From NCBI GenBank assembly GCA_003520425.1, contig DOUU01000108.1, positions 701 to 10,390 on the forward strand: a stretch of 9,690 bases of DNA, read 5' to 3'. A program made the translations under genes and the position numbers. Below the pieces are notes generated by a model. The model had not been told where the DNA came from and searched no databases. It saw nothing but the letters and a program-made list of their open reading frames with translations. This document shows, one piece after another, positions 1 through 6,383 of the stretch. How positions within the stretch are numbered: position 1 is the stretch's first letter; every line of letters starts with the position of its first letter. The stretch comes from Deltaproteobacteria bacterium. GTDB lineage: Bacteria; Myxococcota_A; UBA9160.

Positions 1-378
1 GTGAAGCTCGGCCAGGACGGACATGACCGCGGCGCCAAGGTGATTGCCACCGCCTTTGCCGATCTCGGCTTCGACGTGGATATCGGGCCGCTCTTCCAGA
101 TGCCGGAGGAGGCCGCGCGGCAGGCCGTCGAGAACGACGTGCACGTGGTCGGCGTGTCGAGCCAGGCCGCCGGCCATCGCACCCTCGTCCCGCAGCTCGT
201 GCACGCGCTGCGCGAGAGGGGAGCAAGCGAGATTGCCGTGGTGGTCGGCGGGGTGATCCCGCCCAAGGACTACGCCTTCCTGCGCGAGCAGGGCGCGGCG
301 GCGGTGTTTGGACCGGGAACCCCGGTTCCGCAGGCCGCCCGTGAGGTGCTGCGCGCCATCAAAGCGCGCCGGGCATGA
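1..378 (+). CDS. Methylmalonyl-CoA mutase, C-terminal cobalamin-binding domain (5'-truncated)
   Basis: This is the last 125 or so residues of the adenosylcobalamin-dependent mutase that interconverts (R)-methylmalonyl-CoA and succinyl-CoA in propionate metabolism. The visible part is the B12-binding Rossmann-like domain. It opens with [15 protein letters not shown], where the His of DGHDRG is the known lower axial ligand of cobalt. It continues with DVDIGPLF, then [25 protein letters not shown] and VFGPGT near the end. These sequences match the fused catalytic subunit (about 700 residues) better than the short stand-alone B12 subunits, which usually read KPGLDGHDRG. The GTG at base 1 is therefore probably an internal Val codon, and the gene most likely starts upstream of the window. 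The stop overlaps the meaB start as ATGA, so the two are probably translationally coupled. The family is certain; whether it is fused or a separate small subunit cannot be decided here. Confidence 0.93.
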   Translation: MKLGQDGHDRGAKVIATAFADLGFDVDIGPLFQMPEEAARQAVENDVHVVGVSSQAAGHRTLVPQLVHALRERGASEIAVVVGGVIPPKDYAFLREQGAAAVFGPGTPVPQAAREVLRAIKARRA

Positions 379-1382
379 AAGAGCCCTCGCCGGCGAAGGT
401 GCGGGAGGAGAGGCTCGCCGCCCAGTGCGAGGCCGTTCGCGCGGGCGAGCGCCGTAGCGTTGCCAAGTCGATCACGCTCCTCGAGAGCACGCGGCCCGAC
501 CTTGCCGCCGAAGGGCAAGCGATCCTCGAACGGCTCGTTCCACTGACGGGCCGGGGCCGTCGCGTGGGCATTACCGGCGCCCCGGGGGTTGGCAAGAGCA
601 GCTTCATCGAGGCGCTCGGACTGGAGCTTCTTTCCGCGGGCCATCGCGTCGCAGTGCTCGCCATCGATCCGACGAGTCCCGTGACCAAGGGGAGCATCCT
701 CGGGGACAAGACCCGCATGGAGCGCCTCGCCCAAGACGAGCGAGCCTTCATCCGGCCCTCGCCTTCGGGGGGCTCCTTGGGCGGCGTCGCCCACCACACC
801 CGCGAGGCCATTCTCCTGTGCGAAGCCGCGGGCTACGACGTGGTGATCGTCGAGACCGTGGGAATCGGTCAATCGGAGGTGGCAGTGGCCTCCATGGTCG
901 ACACCTTCGTCGTGCTGCTCCAGCCGGGCGCGGGAGACGAGCTCCAGGGCCTGAAGAAGGGCGTCCTTGAGCTCGCTGACTTGCTCGTGGTGAACAAGGC
1001 GGACGGCGAGGGCCGAGGGGCGGCAGAGCGGACACGGGCGGAGTACGCCCATGCCCTCGACCTCCTCCGGGTGGGCGACCTGGGCTGGCGTGCCCCGGTC
1101 CTTTGCGCCAGCGCGCGGACGGGGGAGGGCATCACGGAGGTCTGGGCCGCCGTCCGCGCCCACCGGGATGCGCTTCAGGCCACAGGGGAGCTCGCGGCCA
1201 AGCGCCGCAGCCAGGCCCGCGCGTGGATGTGGAGCCTCGTCGAGGAGGGCCTGCGCGAGAGTTTCCGCTCCCACGGCGCCGTCGCCCGGCTCATCCCCCA
1301 ACTCGAGCGCGAGGTCGAGGAGCAGAAATCCAGCCCTGCGGCGGCTGCCCGGGCGCTCCTCGCGGCCTTTCGCGCAGGCTAG
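375..1382 (+). CDS. meaB: MeaB/ArgK-type GTPase, methylmalonyl-CoA mutase chaperone
   Basis: This G3E-family P-loop GTPase of 335 residues is the usual length for MeaB. Family members load and protect adenosylcobalamin in methylmalonyl-CoA mutase and help eject damaged cofactor, using GTP hydrolysis. Visible motifs are the Walker A loop GAPGVGKS (68-75), LAIDPTSP (95-102), [10 protein letters not shown] (106-115), [13 protein letters not shown] (127-139), the G3-type [10 protein letters not shown] (159-168), [16 protein letters not shown] (181-196) and the guanine-specificity NKAD (207-210). The C-terminal helical segment (about 265-335) is the usual dimerisation region. The ATG overlaps the mutase stop codon, which fixes both the start and the functional link. 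The old name ArgK (arginine kinase) is misleading. A 132-base GC-rich gap follows, with no T-tract terminator that I can see. Confidence 0.96.
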   Translation: MKEPSPAKVREERLAAQCEAVRAGERRSVAKSITLLESTRPDLAAEGQAILERLVPLTGRGRRVGITGAPGVGKSSFIEALGLELLSAGHRVAVLAIDPTSPVTKGSILGDKTRMERLAQDERAFIRPSPSGGSLGGVAHHTREAILLCEAAGYDVVIVETVGIGQSEVAVASMVDTFVVLLQPGAGDELQGLKKGVLELADLLVVNKADGEGRGAAERTRAEYAHALDLLRVGDLGWRAPVLCASARTGEGITEVWAAVRAHRDALQATGELAAKRRSQARAWMWSLVEEGLRESFRSHGAVARLIPQLEREVEEQKSSPAAAARALLAAFRAG

Positions 1383-1514
1383 AGCCGCACGGTCGGCCAC
1401 GGCGAGCCTCCCCCCGCCGCTTCACCGCGGGCGCCGTCTCGCCGATGAGCTGCTGAGGCAAGCGCCAGGGGGCGGCCGCGCCGGCCTTCCTGCCCCGCGG
1501 GAGAGCGGATCGAG

Positions 1515-2174
1515 ATGGTGCAAATCAACATGTCCGCCCGCGAGATCACGGTGAAAGTGGTCTACTACGGGCCCGCGCTCTCGGGCAAGACGACCAATCT
1601 CCAGCAGCTCCATGCCCTGATCGATCCCGCGGCGCGCGGGAAGATGGTGGCCCTCGACACCACCGATGATCGGACGCTCTACTTCGACTTCCTGCCCATC
1701 CACTTCGACACGGCTTCGGGCTTTGCGGTCAAGATCAAGCTCTTCACCGTGCCGGGACAGGTGATGCACAAATCCACGCGCAAGGTCGTCCTCGCGGGCG
1801 CCGACGCGGTGGCGTTTGTCGCCGATTCCCAGCGCTCGGCGGCCGCCGCAAACGCCTATTCCTGGCGCGACATGGAGGCGAATCTCCGCTCGAATGGAAT
1901 CGACTTCGCCCGCATCCCGAAGGTCGTCCAGTTCAACAAGCGGGATCTCCCCGACGTGAAGCCCCTCGATGAGATCCGCGCCGCGTGGAAGGACGTGCCG
2001 ACATTTCCGGGCGTGGCCATGCGGGGCGAAGGCGTTCTCGAGACCTTCCGCGAGCTTTTGCGCCTGCTCTACCGCAGCCTTGACGCCAAGCACTCGTTCG
2101 CGCTCAAGTTCGGACTCTCCGAGGACAAGTTCCTCGAAGGTGTGTTCAAGCACGTCGCCCGCGAGGGCCGCTAG
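1515..2174 (+). CDS. mglA: MglA-family Ras-like GTPase
   Basis: This cytoplasmic small GTPase resembles Myxococcus MglA, which controls cell polarity and motility. The G1 loop is GPALSGKT (19-26). The switch-I region DDRTLYFDFLP (51-61) carries Arg53. G3 is TVPGQ (78-82), with the MglA hallmark Thr78 in place of the usual Asp, plus Gln82; Arg53 and Gln82 are the residues used for hydrolysis in MglA. G4 is NKRD (141-144). The N-terminus MVQINMSAREI aligns with the MglA N-terminus without gaps, and GGGAG at 1499-1503 gives a reasonable ribosome site, so I keep the first ATG over the one at 1530. At 219 residues it is about 25 longer than Myxococcus MglA (195), with a tail from about 195 (SFALKFGLSEDKFLEGVF). 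No MglB/roadblock gene is visible nearby, so it may be a paralogue rather than the motility switch itself. Confidence 0.88.
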   Translation: MVQINMSAREITVKVVYYGPALSGKTTNLQQLHALIDPAARGKMVALDTTDDRTLYFDFLPIHFDTASGFAVKIKLFTVPGQVMHKSTRKVVLAGADAVAFVADSQRSAAAANAYSWRDMEANLRSNGIDFARIPKVVQFNKRDLPDVKPLDEIRAAWKDVPTFPGVAMRGEGVLETFRELLRLLYRSLDAKHSFALKFGLSEDKFLEGVFKHVAREGR

Positions 2175-2185
2175 CGCCCGCTCCG

Positions 2186-2216
2186 CGTTGACGCCCGAGT
2201 CAACGGCTGATAGCTT
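2186..2216 (+). promoter_or_regulatory. Candidate promoter with overlapping inverted repeat upstream of ribBA
   Basis: TTGACG (2188-2193) and TAGCTT (2211-2216) are 17 bases apart and could be -35 and -10 boxes for ribBA. The -10 match is weak, keeping only the first, second and last consensus positions. A perfect 7-bp inverted repeat, CGTTGAC (2186-2192) and GTCAACG (2199-2205) with a 6-base loop, overlaps the -35 box. It starts 12 bases after the upstream GTPase stop. It could be an operator or a weak transcript-end hairpin; no T-run follows it. Confidence 0.3.
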
Positions 2217-2233
2217 CGCCCGTACCCTGCGTT

Positions 2234-2280
2234 GCGGGTTTCTGCCCGCGTCGCGACCGACGGAACCGTCGCGCGCGGTC
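2234..2280 (+). other. Hairpin-forming leader before ribBA
   Basis: Several short GC stems crowd the 50 bases before the ribosome site. GCGGG (2234-2238) pairs with CCCGC (2245-2249). CGCGAC (2252-2257) can pair with GTCGCG (2268-2273). Overlapping alternatives are CGACG (2258-2262) with CGTCG (2267-2271), and GACCG (2255-2259) with CGGTC (2276-2280). Some of these pairings exclude each other. This could be attenuation or simply GC-rich chance. The conserved FMN-riboswitch blocks are not present. Confidence 0.25.
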
Positions 2281-2285
2281 CGTAC

Positions 2286-2293
2286 GGGAGGTG
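2286..2293 (+). promoter_or_regulatory. ribBA: Ribosome binding site that decides the ribBA start
   Basis: GGGAGGTG is a strong Shine-Dalgarno sequence lying 9 bases before the ATG at 2303. The alternative in-frame GTG at 2291 overlaps this sequence, so it is unlikely to be the start. Confidence 0.65.
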
Positions 2294-2302
2294 TCGATCG
2301 CG

Positions 2303-3598
2303 ATGCCCGCGGAACAAGGCCCGATCCCCCGCTCGCCCCAGAATCTCGTGCGGCGCAGCCGCAGCGGCCTCGAAGCGGCCGACGTTCTCGTGCCGGTGGA
2401 GGTGGCGATCGCAGAGATTGCCGCCGGTCGCATGGTGATTCTAGTCGACGATGAAGATCGGGAGAACGAGGGCGACCTGTGCATGGCCGCGGAGTGCGCG
2501 ACGCCCGAGGCCATCAACTTCATGGCGCGCTTTGGTCGCGGGCTGATCTGTCTTGCCCTGACCGAGGATCGGCTGCGCCAGCTCCGCCTCAGCATGATGG
2601 TGCCGGACGGGGACAACAACTCGCCCTACGGCACCGCCTTCACGGTTTCGATCGAGGCCCGGCAGGGCGTGACCACGGGGATTTCCGCGGCGGATCGCGC
2701 CACCACCATCCGCTGCGCCATCGCCGATGACACGAAGCCGCAGGATCTCGTGCGCCCCGGCCATGTCTTCCCGCTGCGCGCCCGAGACGGCGGGGTGCTG
2801 CGCCGGGCCGGCCAGACCGAGGGCTCGGTGGATCTCGCGCGGCTGGCGGGACTTGAGCCCGCGGGCGTGATCTGCGAGATCATGAACGACGACGGAACCA
2901 TGGCGCGCATGACCGATCTCATTGGCTTTGCCAGGCAGCACGGCCTCAAGATCGTGACCATCGCCGATCTCATCCAATACCGCCTGCGCAACGAGAAGCT
3001 GGTGCGCCGTGCGGCGGAGGCGATCCTTCCGACCGCGATCGCCGGCGAGTTCCGCTCGTACGTGTACGAGAACGACATCGACCACGTCGATCACGTGGCC
3101 CTCGTGAAGGGCGAGATCCGCCCCGACGACCCGGTGCTCGTGCGCGTCCATAGCGAGTGTCTGACGGGCGACGCCTTCGGCTCCCTGCGCTGCGACTGCG
3201 GGGAGCAGCTCAACGCCGCGATGAAGATGATCGAGGAGGAGGGCCGTGGGGTCATCCTCTACATGCGCCAGGAGGGGCGCGGGATCGGTCTCAAGAACAA
3301 GATCAAGGCCTACGCCCTGCAAGACGACGAAGGCCTCGACACCGTTCAAGCCAACGAACGCCTCGGCTTCCCGCCGGACCTGCGCGACTACGGTGTGGGC
3401 GCGCAGATTCTCGTCGACCTCGGCGTGCGCAAGATGCGCCTTGTCACCAACAACCCCGGCAAGCGCGCGGGCATCGAGGGCTACGGCCTCACGATCGTGG
3501 AGCGCATCCCGCTCGAGGTGAAGCCCAACGCGAAGAACCTCGACTATCTTCGGACCAAGAAGGAAAAGCTGGGCCACGTGCTCCATCTCATGAGCTAG
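2303..3598 (+). CDS. ribBA: Bifunctional 3,4-dihydroxy-2-butanone-4-phosphate synthase / GTP cyclohydrolase II
   Basis: This 431-residue cytosolic fusion supplies both precursors of riboflavin. The N-terminal RibB half makes dihydroxybutanone phosphate from ribulose 5-phosphate, and the C-terminal RibA half opens GTP. RibB motifs are [11 protein letters not shown] (49-59), [25 protein letters not shown] (111-135), [10 protein letters not shown] (151-160) and [12 protein letters not shown] (192-203). RibA has [19 protein letters not shown] with the three zinc cysteines (286, 297, 299), [13 protein letters not shown] (322-334), [10 protein letters not shown] (361-370), VTNNPGK (381-387) and a typical end with [12 protein letters not shown]. 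One unusual point: the RibB metal-ligand motif usually written GHTEA reads GQTEG here (Gln171), as discussed in the findings. The first 25 or so residues are a variable extension. The length is normal for RibBA (about 400-430). No other rib genes are in the window. Confidence 0.96.
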   Translation: MPAEQGPIPRSPQNLVRRSRSGLEAADVLVPVEVAIAEIAAGRMVILVDDEDRENEGDLCMAAECATPEAINFMARFGRGLICLALTEDRLRQLRLSMMVPDGDNNSPYGTAFTVSIEARQGVTTGISAADRATTIRCAIADDTKPQDLVRPGHVFPLRARDGGVLRRAGQTEGSVDLARLAGLEPAGVICEIMNDDGTMARMTDLIGFARQHGLKIVTIADLIQYRLRNEKLVRRAAEAILPTAIAGEFRSYVYENDIDHVDHVALVKGEIRPDDPVLVRVHSECLTGDAFGSLRCDCGEQLNAAMKMIEEEGRGVILYMRQEGRGIGLKNKIKAYALQDDEGLDTVQANERLGFPPDLRDYGVGAQILVDLGVRKMRLVTNNPGKRAGIEGYGLTIVERIPLEVKPNAKNLDYLRTKKEKLGHVLHLMS

Positions 3599-3637
3599 TT
3601 CCCGGACCTAGGTGTCGGGACCTCAGGAAAGGCAGTG

Positions 3638-4630
3638 ATGTTTGAATCGATCGACAACGTCCAGGCCCGCTTGCGGGAGTGCGGATACGTGTGCGGGAAG
3701 AACATCGCCACGGTGGTCTTCTTGGCCGAGCGCCTCGAGAAGCCGGTCCTCGTGGAGGGCCCCGCCGGCGTCGGCAAGACTGAGCTCGCCAAGGCGGTGG
3801 CTGCCGCGACCGGACGCGATCTCATCCGCCTGCAGTGCTACGAAGGACTCGACGAGGCCAAGGCGCTCTATGAGTGGGAGTACTCGAAGCAGCTGCTCTA
3901 CACCCAGATCCTCAAGGAAAAGTTCAGCGAGGCCATGGCGGGAACGCGCACCCTGCGGGAGGCGGCGGACCGCATCGGGAGCGAGGACAACATCTTCTTC
4001 TCCGAGCGCTTCATCGTGCCAAGACCCCTGCTGCGCGCGATCACGGCCCAGCGCCCCACGCTCCTTCTCGTGGACGAGGTGGACAAGTCCGATCCAGAGT
4101 TCGAGGCGTTCTTGCTGGAGGTGCTCTCCGACTACCAGGTCTCCGTGCCCGAGGTGGGCACCTTCACCGCAGCCCACCGGCCGCTTGTCTTCCTCACCTC
4201 GAACGATGCGCGGGAGATGACCGACGCCCTAAAGCGCCGCTGCCTGCACCTCTTCATCGACTTCCCGACCGAGGAAGAAGAGCGGCGGATCCTCGACGTC
4301 AAGATCCCGGGCGTCGGGCAGCGCCTCGCCGACGAGCTCGTCGGCGTGATGCAGCGCCTGCGCAAGCTCGACTTGAAGAAGACGCCCTCGATCAGTGAGA
4401 CGCTCGACTGGGCGAGGGCTCTGCTCGCGCTCCACGCCTCCGAGCTCGACGAAGCGCTGGTGCGCGAGACCTTGAACGTGATCTTGAAGTACGAGGGCGA
4501 CATCCGGAAGGCGCAAAGCGAACTCGGGCGCTTGATCGTCCGCAAGGCCGAAGAGAAGCGTCCCGAGCCCGCCGCCGCCGCGGGAGCCCCTGCGGCGCCC
4601 GCACCGGCCAAAAAAGGGACGCTGCACTAG
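3638..4630 (+). CDS. MoxR/CoxD-type AAA+ ATPase
   Basis: This MoxR-class AAA+ ATPase of 330 residues belongs to the CoxD-like subgroup. MoxR ATPases work with VWA-domain partners as chaperones that mature metalloenzymes or membrane complexes. Walker A is GPAGVGKTE (41-49), Walker B is LLLVDEVDK (142-150), and sensor 1 is in FLTSND (185-190). The arginine-finger region is LKRRCLH (199-205), and sensor 2 is in SISETLDWAR (251-260). A low-complexity Ala/Pro tail occupies about 309-326. AGGAAAGG at 3625-3632 is the ribosome site. A GTG at 3635 is directly upstream in frame, but the ATG at 3638 is better spaced. Just 32 bases separate it from the VWA gene, so the two are almost certainly co-transcribed. 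CoxD is named from CO-dehydrogenase clusters, but no cox structural genes are visible, so the client is unknown. Confidence 0.9.
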   Translation: MFESIDNVQARLRECGYVCGKNIATVVFLAERLEKPVLVEGPAGVGKTELAKAVAAATGRDLIRLQCYEGLDEAKALYEWEYSKQLLYTQILKEKFSEAMAGTRTLREAADRIGSEDNIFFSERFIVPRPLLRAITAQRPTLLLVDEVDKSDPEFEAFLLEVLSDYQVSVPEVGTFTAAHRPLVFLTSNDAREMTDALKRRCLHLFIDFPTEEEERRILDVKIPGVGQRLADELVGVMQRLRKLDLKKTPSISETLDWARALLALHASELDEALVRETLNVILKYEGDIRKAQSELGRLIVRKAEEKRPEPAAAAGAPAAPAPAKKGTLH

Positions 4631-4662
4631 GTGAGGGTCTAGGGCGCGGGGGCGGGGCGCGG

Positions 4663-6081
4663 ATGCAAAAGAAGATCCTCGAGTTCGCGAACCTCTTGCG
4701 CAAGAGCGGCATTCGCGTCTCCGTCGCGGAGGCGCTCGACGCCTTCGCCGCACTCGACGAGCTCACCTTCGACGAGCGCGAGGTCTTCCGCGACGCCCTG
4801 CGCTCCTCGATGGTGAAGCGAACCGAGGACATCGAAAGCTACGACCAGCTCTTCGATCTCTTCTGGTCCGGCTTCTACGACAATCTGCGCGAGTCCTTTG
4901 ACGCCGCCACCCAGGGCCTGCCCGGGTCGCTCGACCTCGAGGCGCTGCTCAAAGCGGTGCAGGAAGGCATGGCCAATCTCGAGCCCGGCGAGGTGGATCT
5001 TTCCGAGCTGGCGCGGGCACTTCTCACCCAAGACCTCTCGCAGCTTGAGAGGCTGATCCGCGAAGCGGCGGAGGCGGCGGGCGTCTCCCGGATCGAGAAT
5101 CTGCTCCAGATCGGCTTTTTCAGCCGCCGCGTGATGGAGCGCCTGAACAGCGAAGGCGTGGCGCAGGAGCTTAGAGACCTGGCCGCGCGGCTCCAGGCGG
5201 CGGGCATGTCCCAAGGCGAGGCCGAGGCGCTCCAAGCCCTGATCGAGCGCCTCATGGAGGCGCTGCGCAAAGCGGTCCGCAACTTGACCGAGCGCGAGCT
5301 GCAGAAGCAGAACTTCGACTACATGGAGCGCTTTCGCCGCGAGACGCTGATCGAGAAGAGCTTCTACCACCTGACCGAGGAAGAGGTGCGCCAGATGCGC
5401 GAGGTGGTCACCCGCCTCGCGCAGAGGATCAAGAACATCCTCTCGATTCGCAGGCGGCGACTCCAGAAGGGCAAGCTCGATCTGCACCAGACCCTGCGGC
5501 GCAACATGGCCCGTGGGGGGGTGCCGTTTGAGCTTTCGTTCAAGCAGCGCAAGAAGGATCGGCCGAAACTTGTGATCCTGTGTGATGTCTCCTCATCGGT
5601 CGCGAACGTCTCGCGCTTCATGCTTCAGTTTGTCTACAGCCTGCAGGAGGCCTTCACGAAGATCCGCTCGTTTGTGTTCGTGGCCGAGCTCGGCGAGGTC
5701 ACGCCCGTCTTCCGCGACAACGACATCAACGACGCCATCGACAAGGCCCTCGACGGTGGCGACGTGATCAACGTGTACACCCGTTCCAACTTCGGCTACG
5801 CCTTCCACAGCTTCTGGCAGAACTTCCTCTCCGCCATCGACAAGCGAACGACCGTCCTCGTGCTGGGCGATGCGCGCAACAACTACAACGATCCCCGCGC
5901 CTGGTGCCTGCGCGACGTTCACCACAAGGCGAAGAATCTGGTTTGGCTCAATCCCGAGAGCCCCGGGGCTTGGGGGTTCGGCGACAGCGTGATGGACAAG
6001 TACCTGCCCTACTGCGACGTCGCCGAGGAGTGCCGGAACCTGCGCCAGCTCTCCAAGGTCGTCGACCGGCTCGTGCTCTAG
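4663..6081 (+). CDS. VWA domain-containing CoxE-like protein
   Basis: This 472-residue soluble protein has no signal peptide or membrane segment. It matches the CoxE-like VWA family that partners MoxR ATPases. The N-terminal 300 residues are mostly acidic and predicted helical; about 110-250 is rich in Glu, Arg and Leu. The VWA fold begins near 301 with PKLVILCDVSSSVANVSRFML. DVSSS (308-312) is the DxSxS part of the metal-ion-dependent adhesion site. RSNFGYAF (375-382) and LGDARNNYNDPRAW (401-414) hold the other likely metal-site residues, and the end (MDKYLPYCD, 444-452) is typical of the family. The start ATG has only a weak purine-rich ribosome site, so translation may depend on the ATPase gene upstream. 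The pair probably acts as an assembly machine; its target is not evident from the sequence. Confidence 0.9.
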   Translation: MQKKILEFANLLRKSGIRVSVAEALDAFAALDELTFDEREVFRDALRSSMVKRTEDIESYDQLFDLFWSGFYDNLRESFDAATQGLPGSLDLEALLKAVQEGMANLEPGEVDLSELARALLTQDLSQLERLIREAAEAAGVSRIENLLQIGFFSRRVMERLNSEGVAQELRDLAARLQAAGMSQGEAEALQALIERLMEALRKAVRNLTERELQKQNFDYMERFRRETLIEKSFYHLTEEEVRQMREVVTRLAQRIKNILSIRRRRLQKGKLDLHQTLRRNMARGGVPFELSFKQRKKDRPKLVILCDVSSSVANVSRFMLQFVYSLQEAFTKIRSFVFVAELGEVTPVFRDNDINDAIDKALDGGDVINVYTRSNFGYAFHSFWQNFLSAIDKRTTVLVLGDARNNYNDPRAWCLRDVHHKAKNLVWLNPESPGAWGFGDSVMDKYLPYCDVAEECRNLRQLSKVVDRLVL

Positions 6082-6100
6082 CGCCGACTGCCCTCCGCTG

Positions 6101-6141
6101 GAAAAGAAAACGCCCCGCCGCGGACGGAGCCGGGCGGGGCG
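6101..6141 (-). terminator. Rho-independent terminator reading on the minus strand
   Basis: CGCCCCGCC (6111-6119) and GGCGGGGCG (6133-6141) form a perfect 9-bp GC stem around a 13-base loop, which can itself pair CGG with CCG. The + strand has GAAAAGAAAA just before the stem. A minus-strand transcript therefore leaves the stem directly into TTTTCTTTT, the classic intrinsic terminator. On the + strand no T-run follows, so it is not a good terminator for the VWA gene that ends at 6081. Confidence 0.75.
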
Positions 6142-6279
6142 TGACAGGGCGGAGGGCGGTGGATAGATGATGGGGGGTGAGAGGTTGGACATTTCGGTCA
6201 GAAATGTCTAATCCACCGCCGCTCCATAACCTGAATGGTTCGTCTCGGGCCTCCTCGGTTTCAGGACTTCGGGCCGAAC
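6101..6279 (-). ncRNA. Candidate small RNA, about 177 nt, antisense to the protein genes
   Basis: A minus-strand unit runs from a strong promoter (6316-6287) to the intrinsic terminator at 6141-6101. Reading 5' to 3', domain 1 has CCTGAA (6265-6260) pairing with TTCAGG (6235-6230) around a purine-rich loop with GAGGAGG. Domain 2 has GGAG, one bulged C, then GGCGGTGGAT (6225-6211), pairing with ATCCACCGCCCTCC (6164-6151). Inside it, GACATTTC (6208-6201) pairs with GAAATGTC (6195-6188) over a 5-base loop. The 23 bases between the inner and outer stems on the 3' side stay unpaired and are C-rich (CCTCTCACCCCCCATC). Domain 3 is the terminator. No convincing ORF exists on this transcript; the only ATG frame gives 9 codons. 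The length is in the 6S RNA range, but the ends do not pair into one long hairpin, so I do not call it 6S. Strand and boundaries are inferred from promoter and terminator. Confidence 0.5.
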
Positions 6280-6286
6280 AAGGCGC

Positions 6287-6316
6287 ATTATGCCCGGGCC
6301 TGCGCAGCTTTGTCAA
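6287..6316 (-). promoter_or_regulatory. Sigma70-type promoter of the candidate small RNA
   Basis: On the minus strand TTGACA (6316-6311, a perfect -35 box) is followed after 18 bases by CATAAT (6292-6287, five of six matches to the -10 box). Transcription would begin near 6280-6279. It is the best-matching promoter in the window and drives no protein gene. Confidence 0.55.
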
Positions 6317-6323
6317 ACGAGAT

Positions 6324-6352
6324 TTGTGGCGCGGCGATGAGGTGAGTAAAAA
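6324..6352 (+). promoter_or_regulatory. Possible miaB promoter
   Basis: TTGTGG (6324-6329) and TAAAAA (6347-6352) are spaced by 17 bases and would start a transcript near 6359, about 25 bases before the miaB start. Each box is a partial match. It would be arranged back to back with the small-RNA promoter. Confidence 0.25.
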
Positions 6353-6383
6353 TCTTTCCAAGATGAAGGGTTGAGGGCAGGCA

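Noticed and set aside
1..378. Complete stand-alone B12-binding subunit starting at the GTG at base 1
   Set aside because: The sequence type matches the fused catalytic subunit, residues normally precede [10 protein letters not shown], and the start coincides with the window edge.
1383..1514. Terminator or promoter between meaB and the MglA-like gene
   Set aside because: CGGCGAG (1400-1406) and CTCGCCG (1438-1444) pair, but over a 31-base loop with no T-run, and no convincing promoter boxes are visible.
2175..2302. FMN riboswitch upstream of ribBA
   Set aside because: The stretch CGACCGACGG and the later GGTCCGTACGGGAG loosely resemble RFN blocks, but the obligatory GGGGC...GGTGAAATTCCC part and the pairing order are absent.
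2441..3586. Long minus-strand frame opposite ribBA
   Set aside because: It is a shadow of ribBA, whose motifs are unambiguous on the + strand. The antisense translation is His/Ala/Val-rich without motifs.
6197..6226. Nine-codon frame (ATGGAGCGG... to TGA) on the minus-strand transcript
   Set aside because: The nearest Shine-Dalgarno-like GAGGAGG is far too distant, and the frame lies inside a strong stem, so a small protein is unlikely.
6101..6279. 6S RNA or SRP RNA identity for the small RNA candidate
   Set aside because: The length fits 6S, but the 5' and 3' ends do not pair into a single long hairpin with a central bubble. The conserved SRP loop bases are absent.
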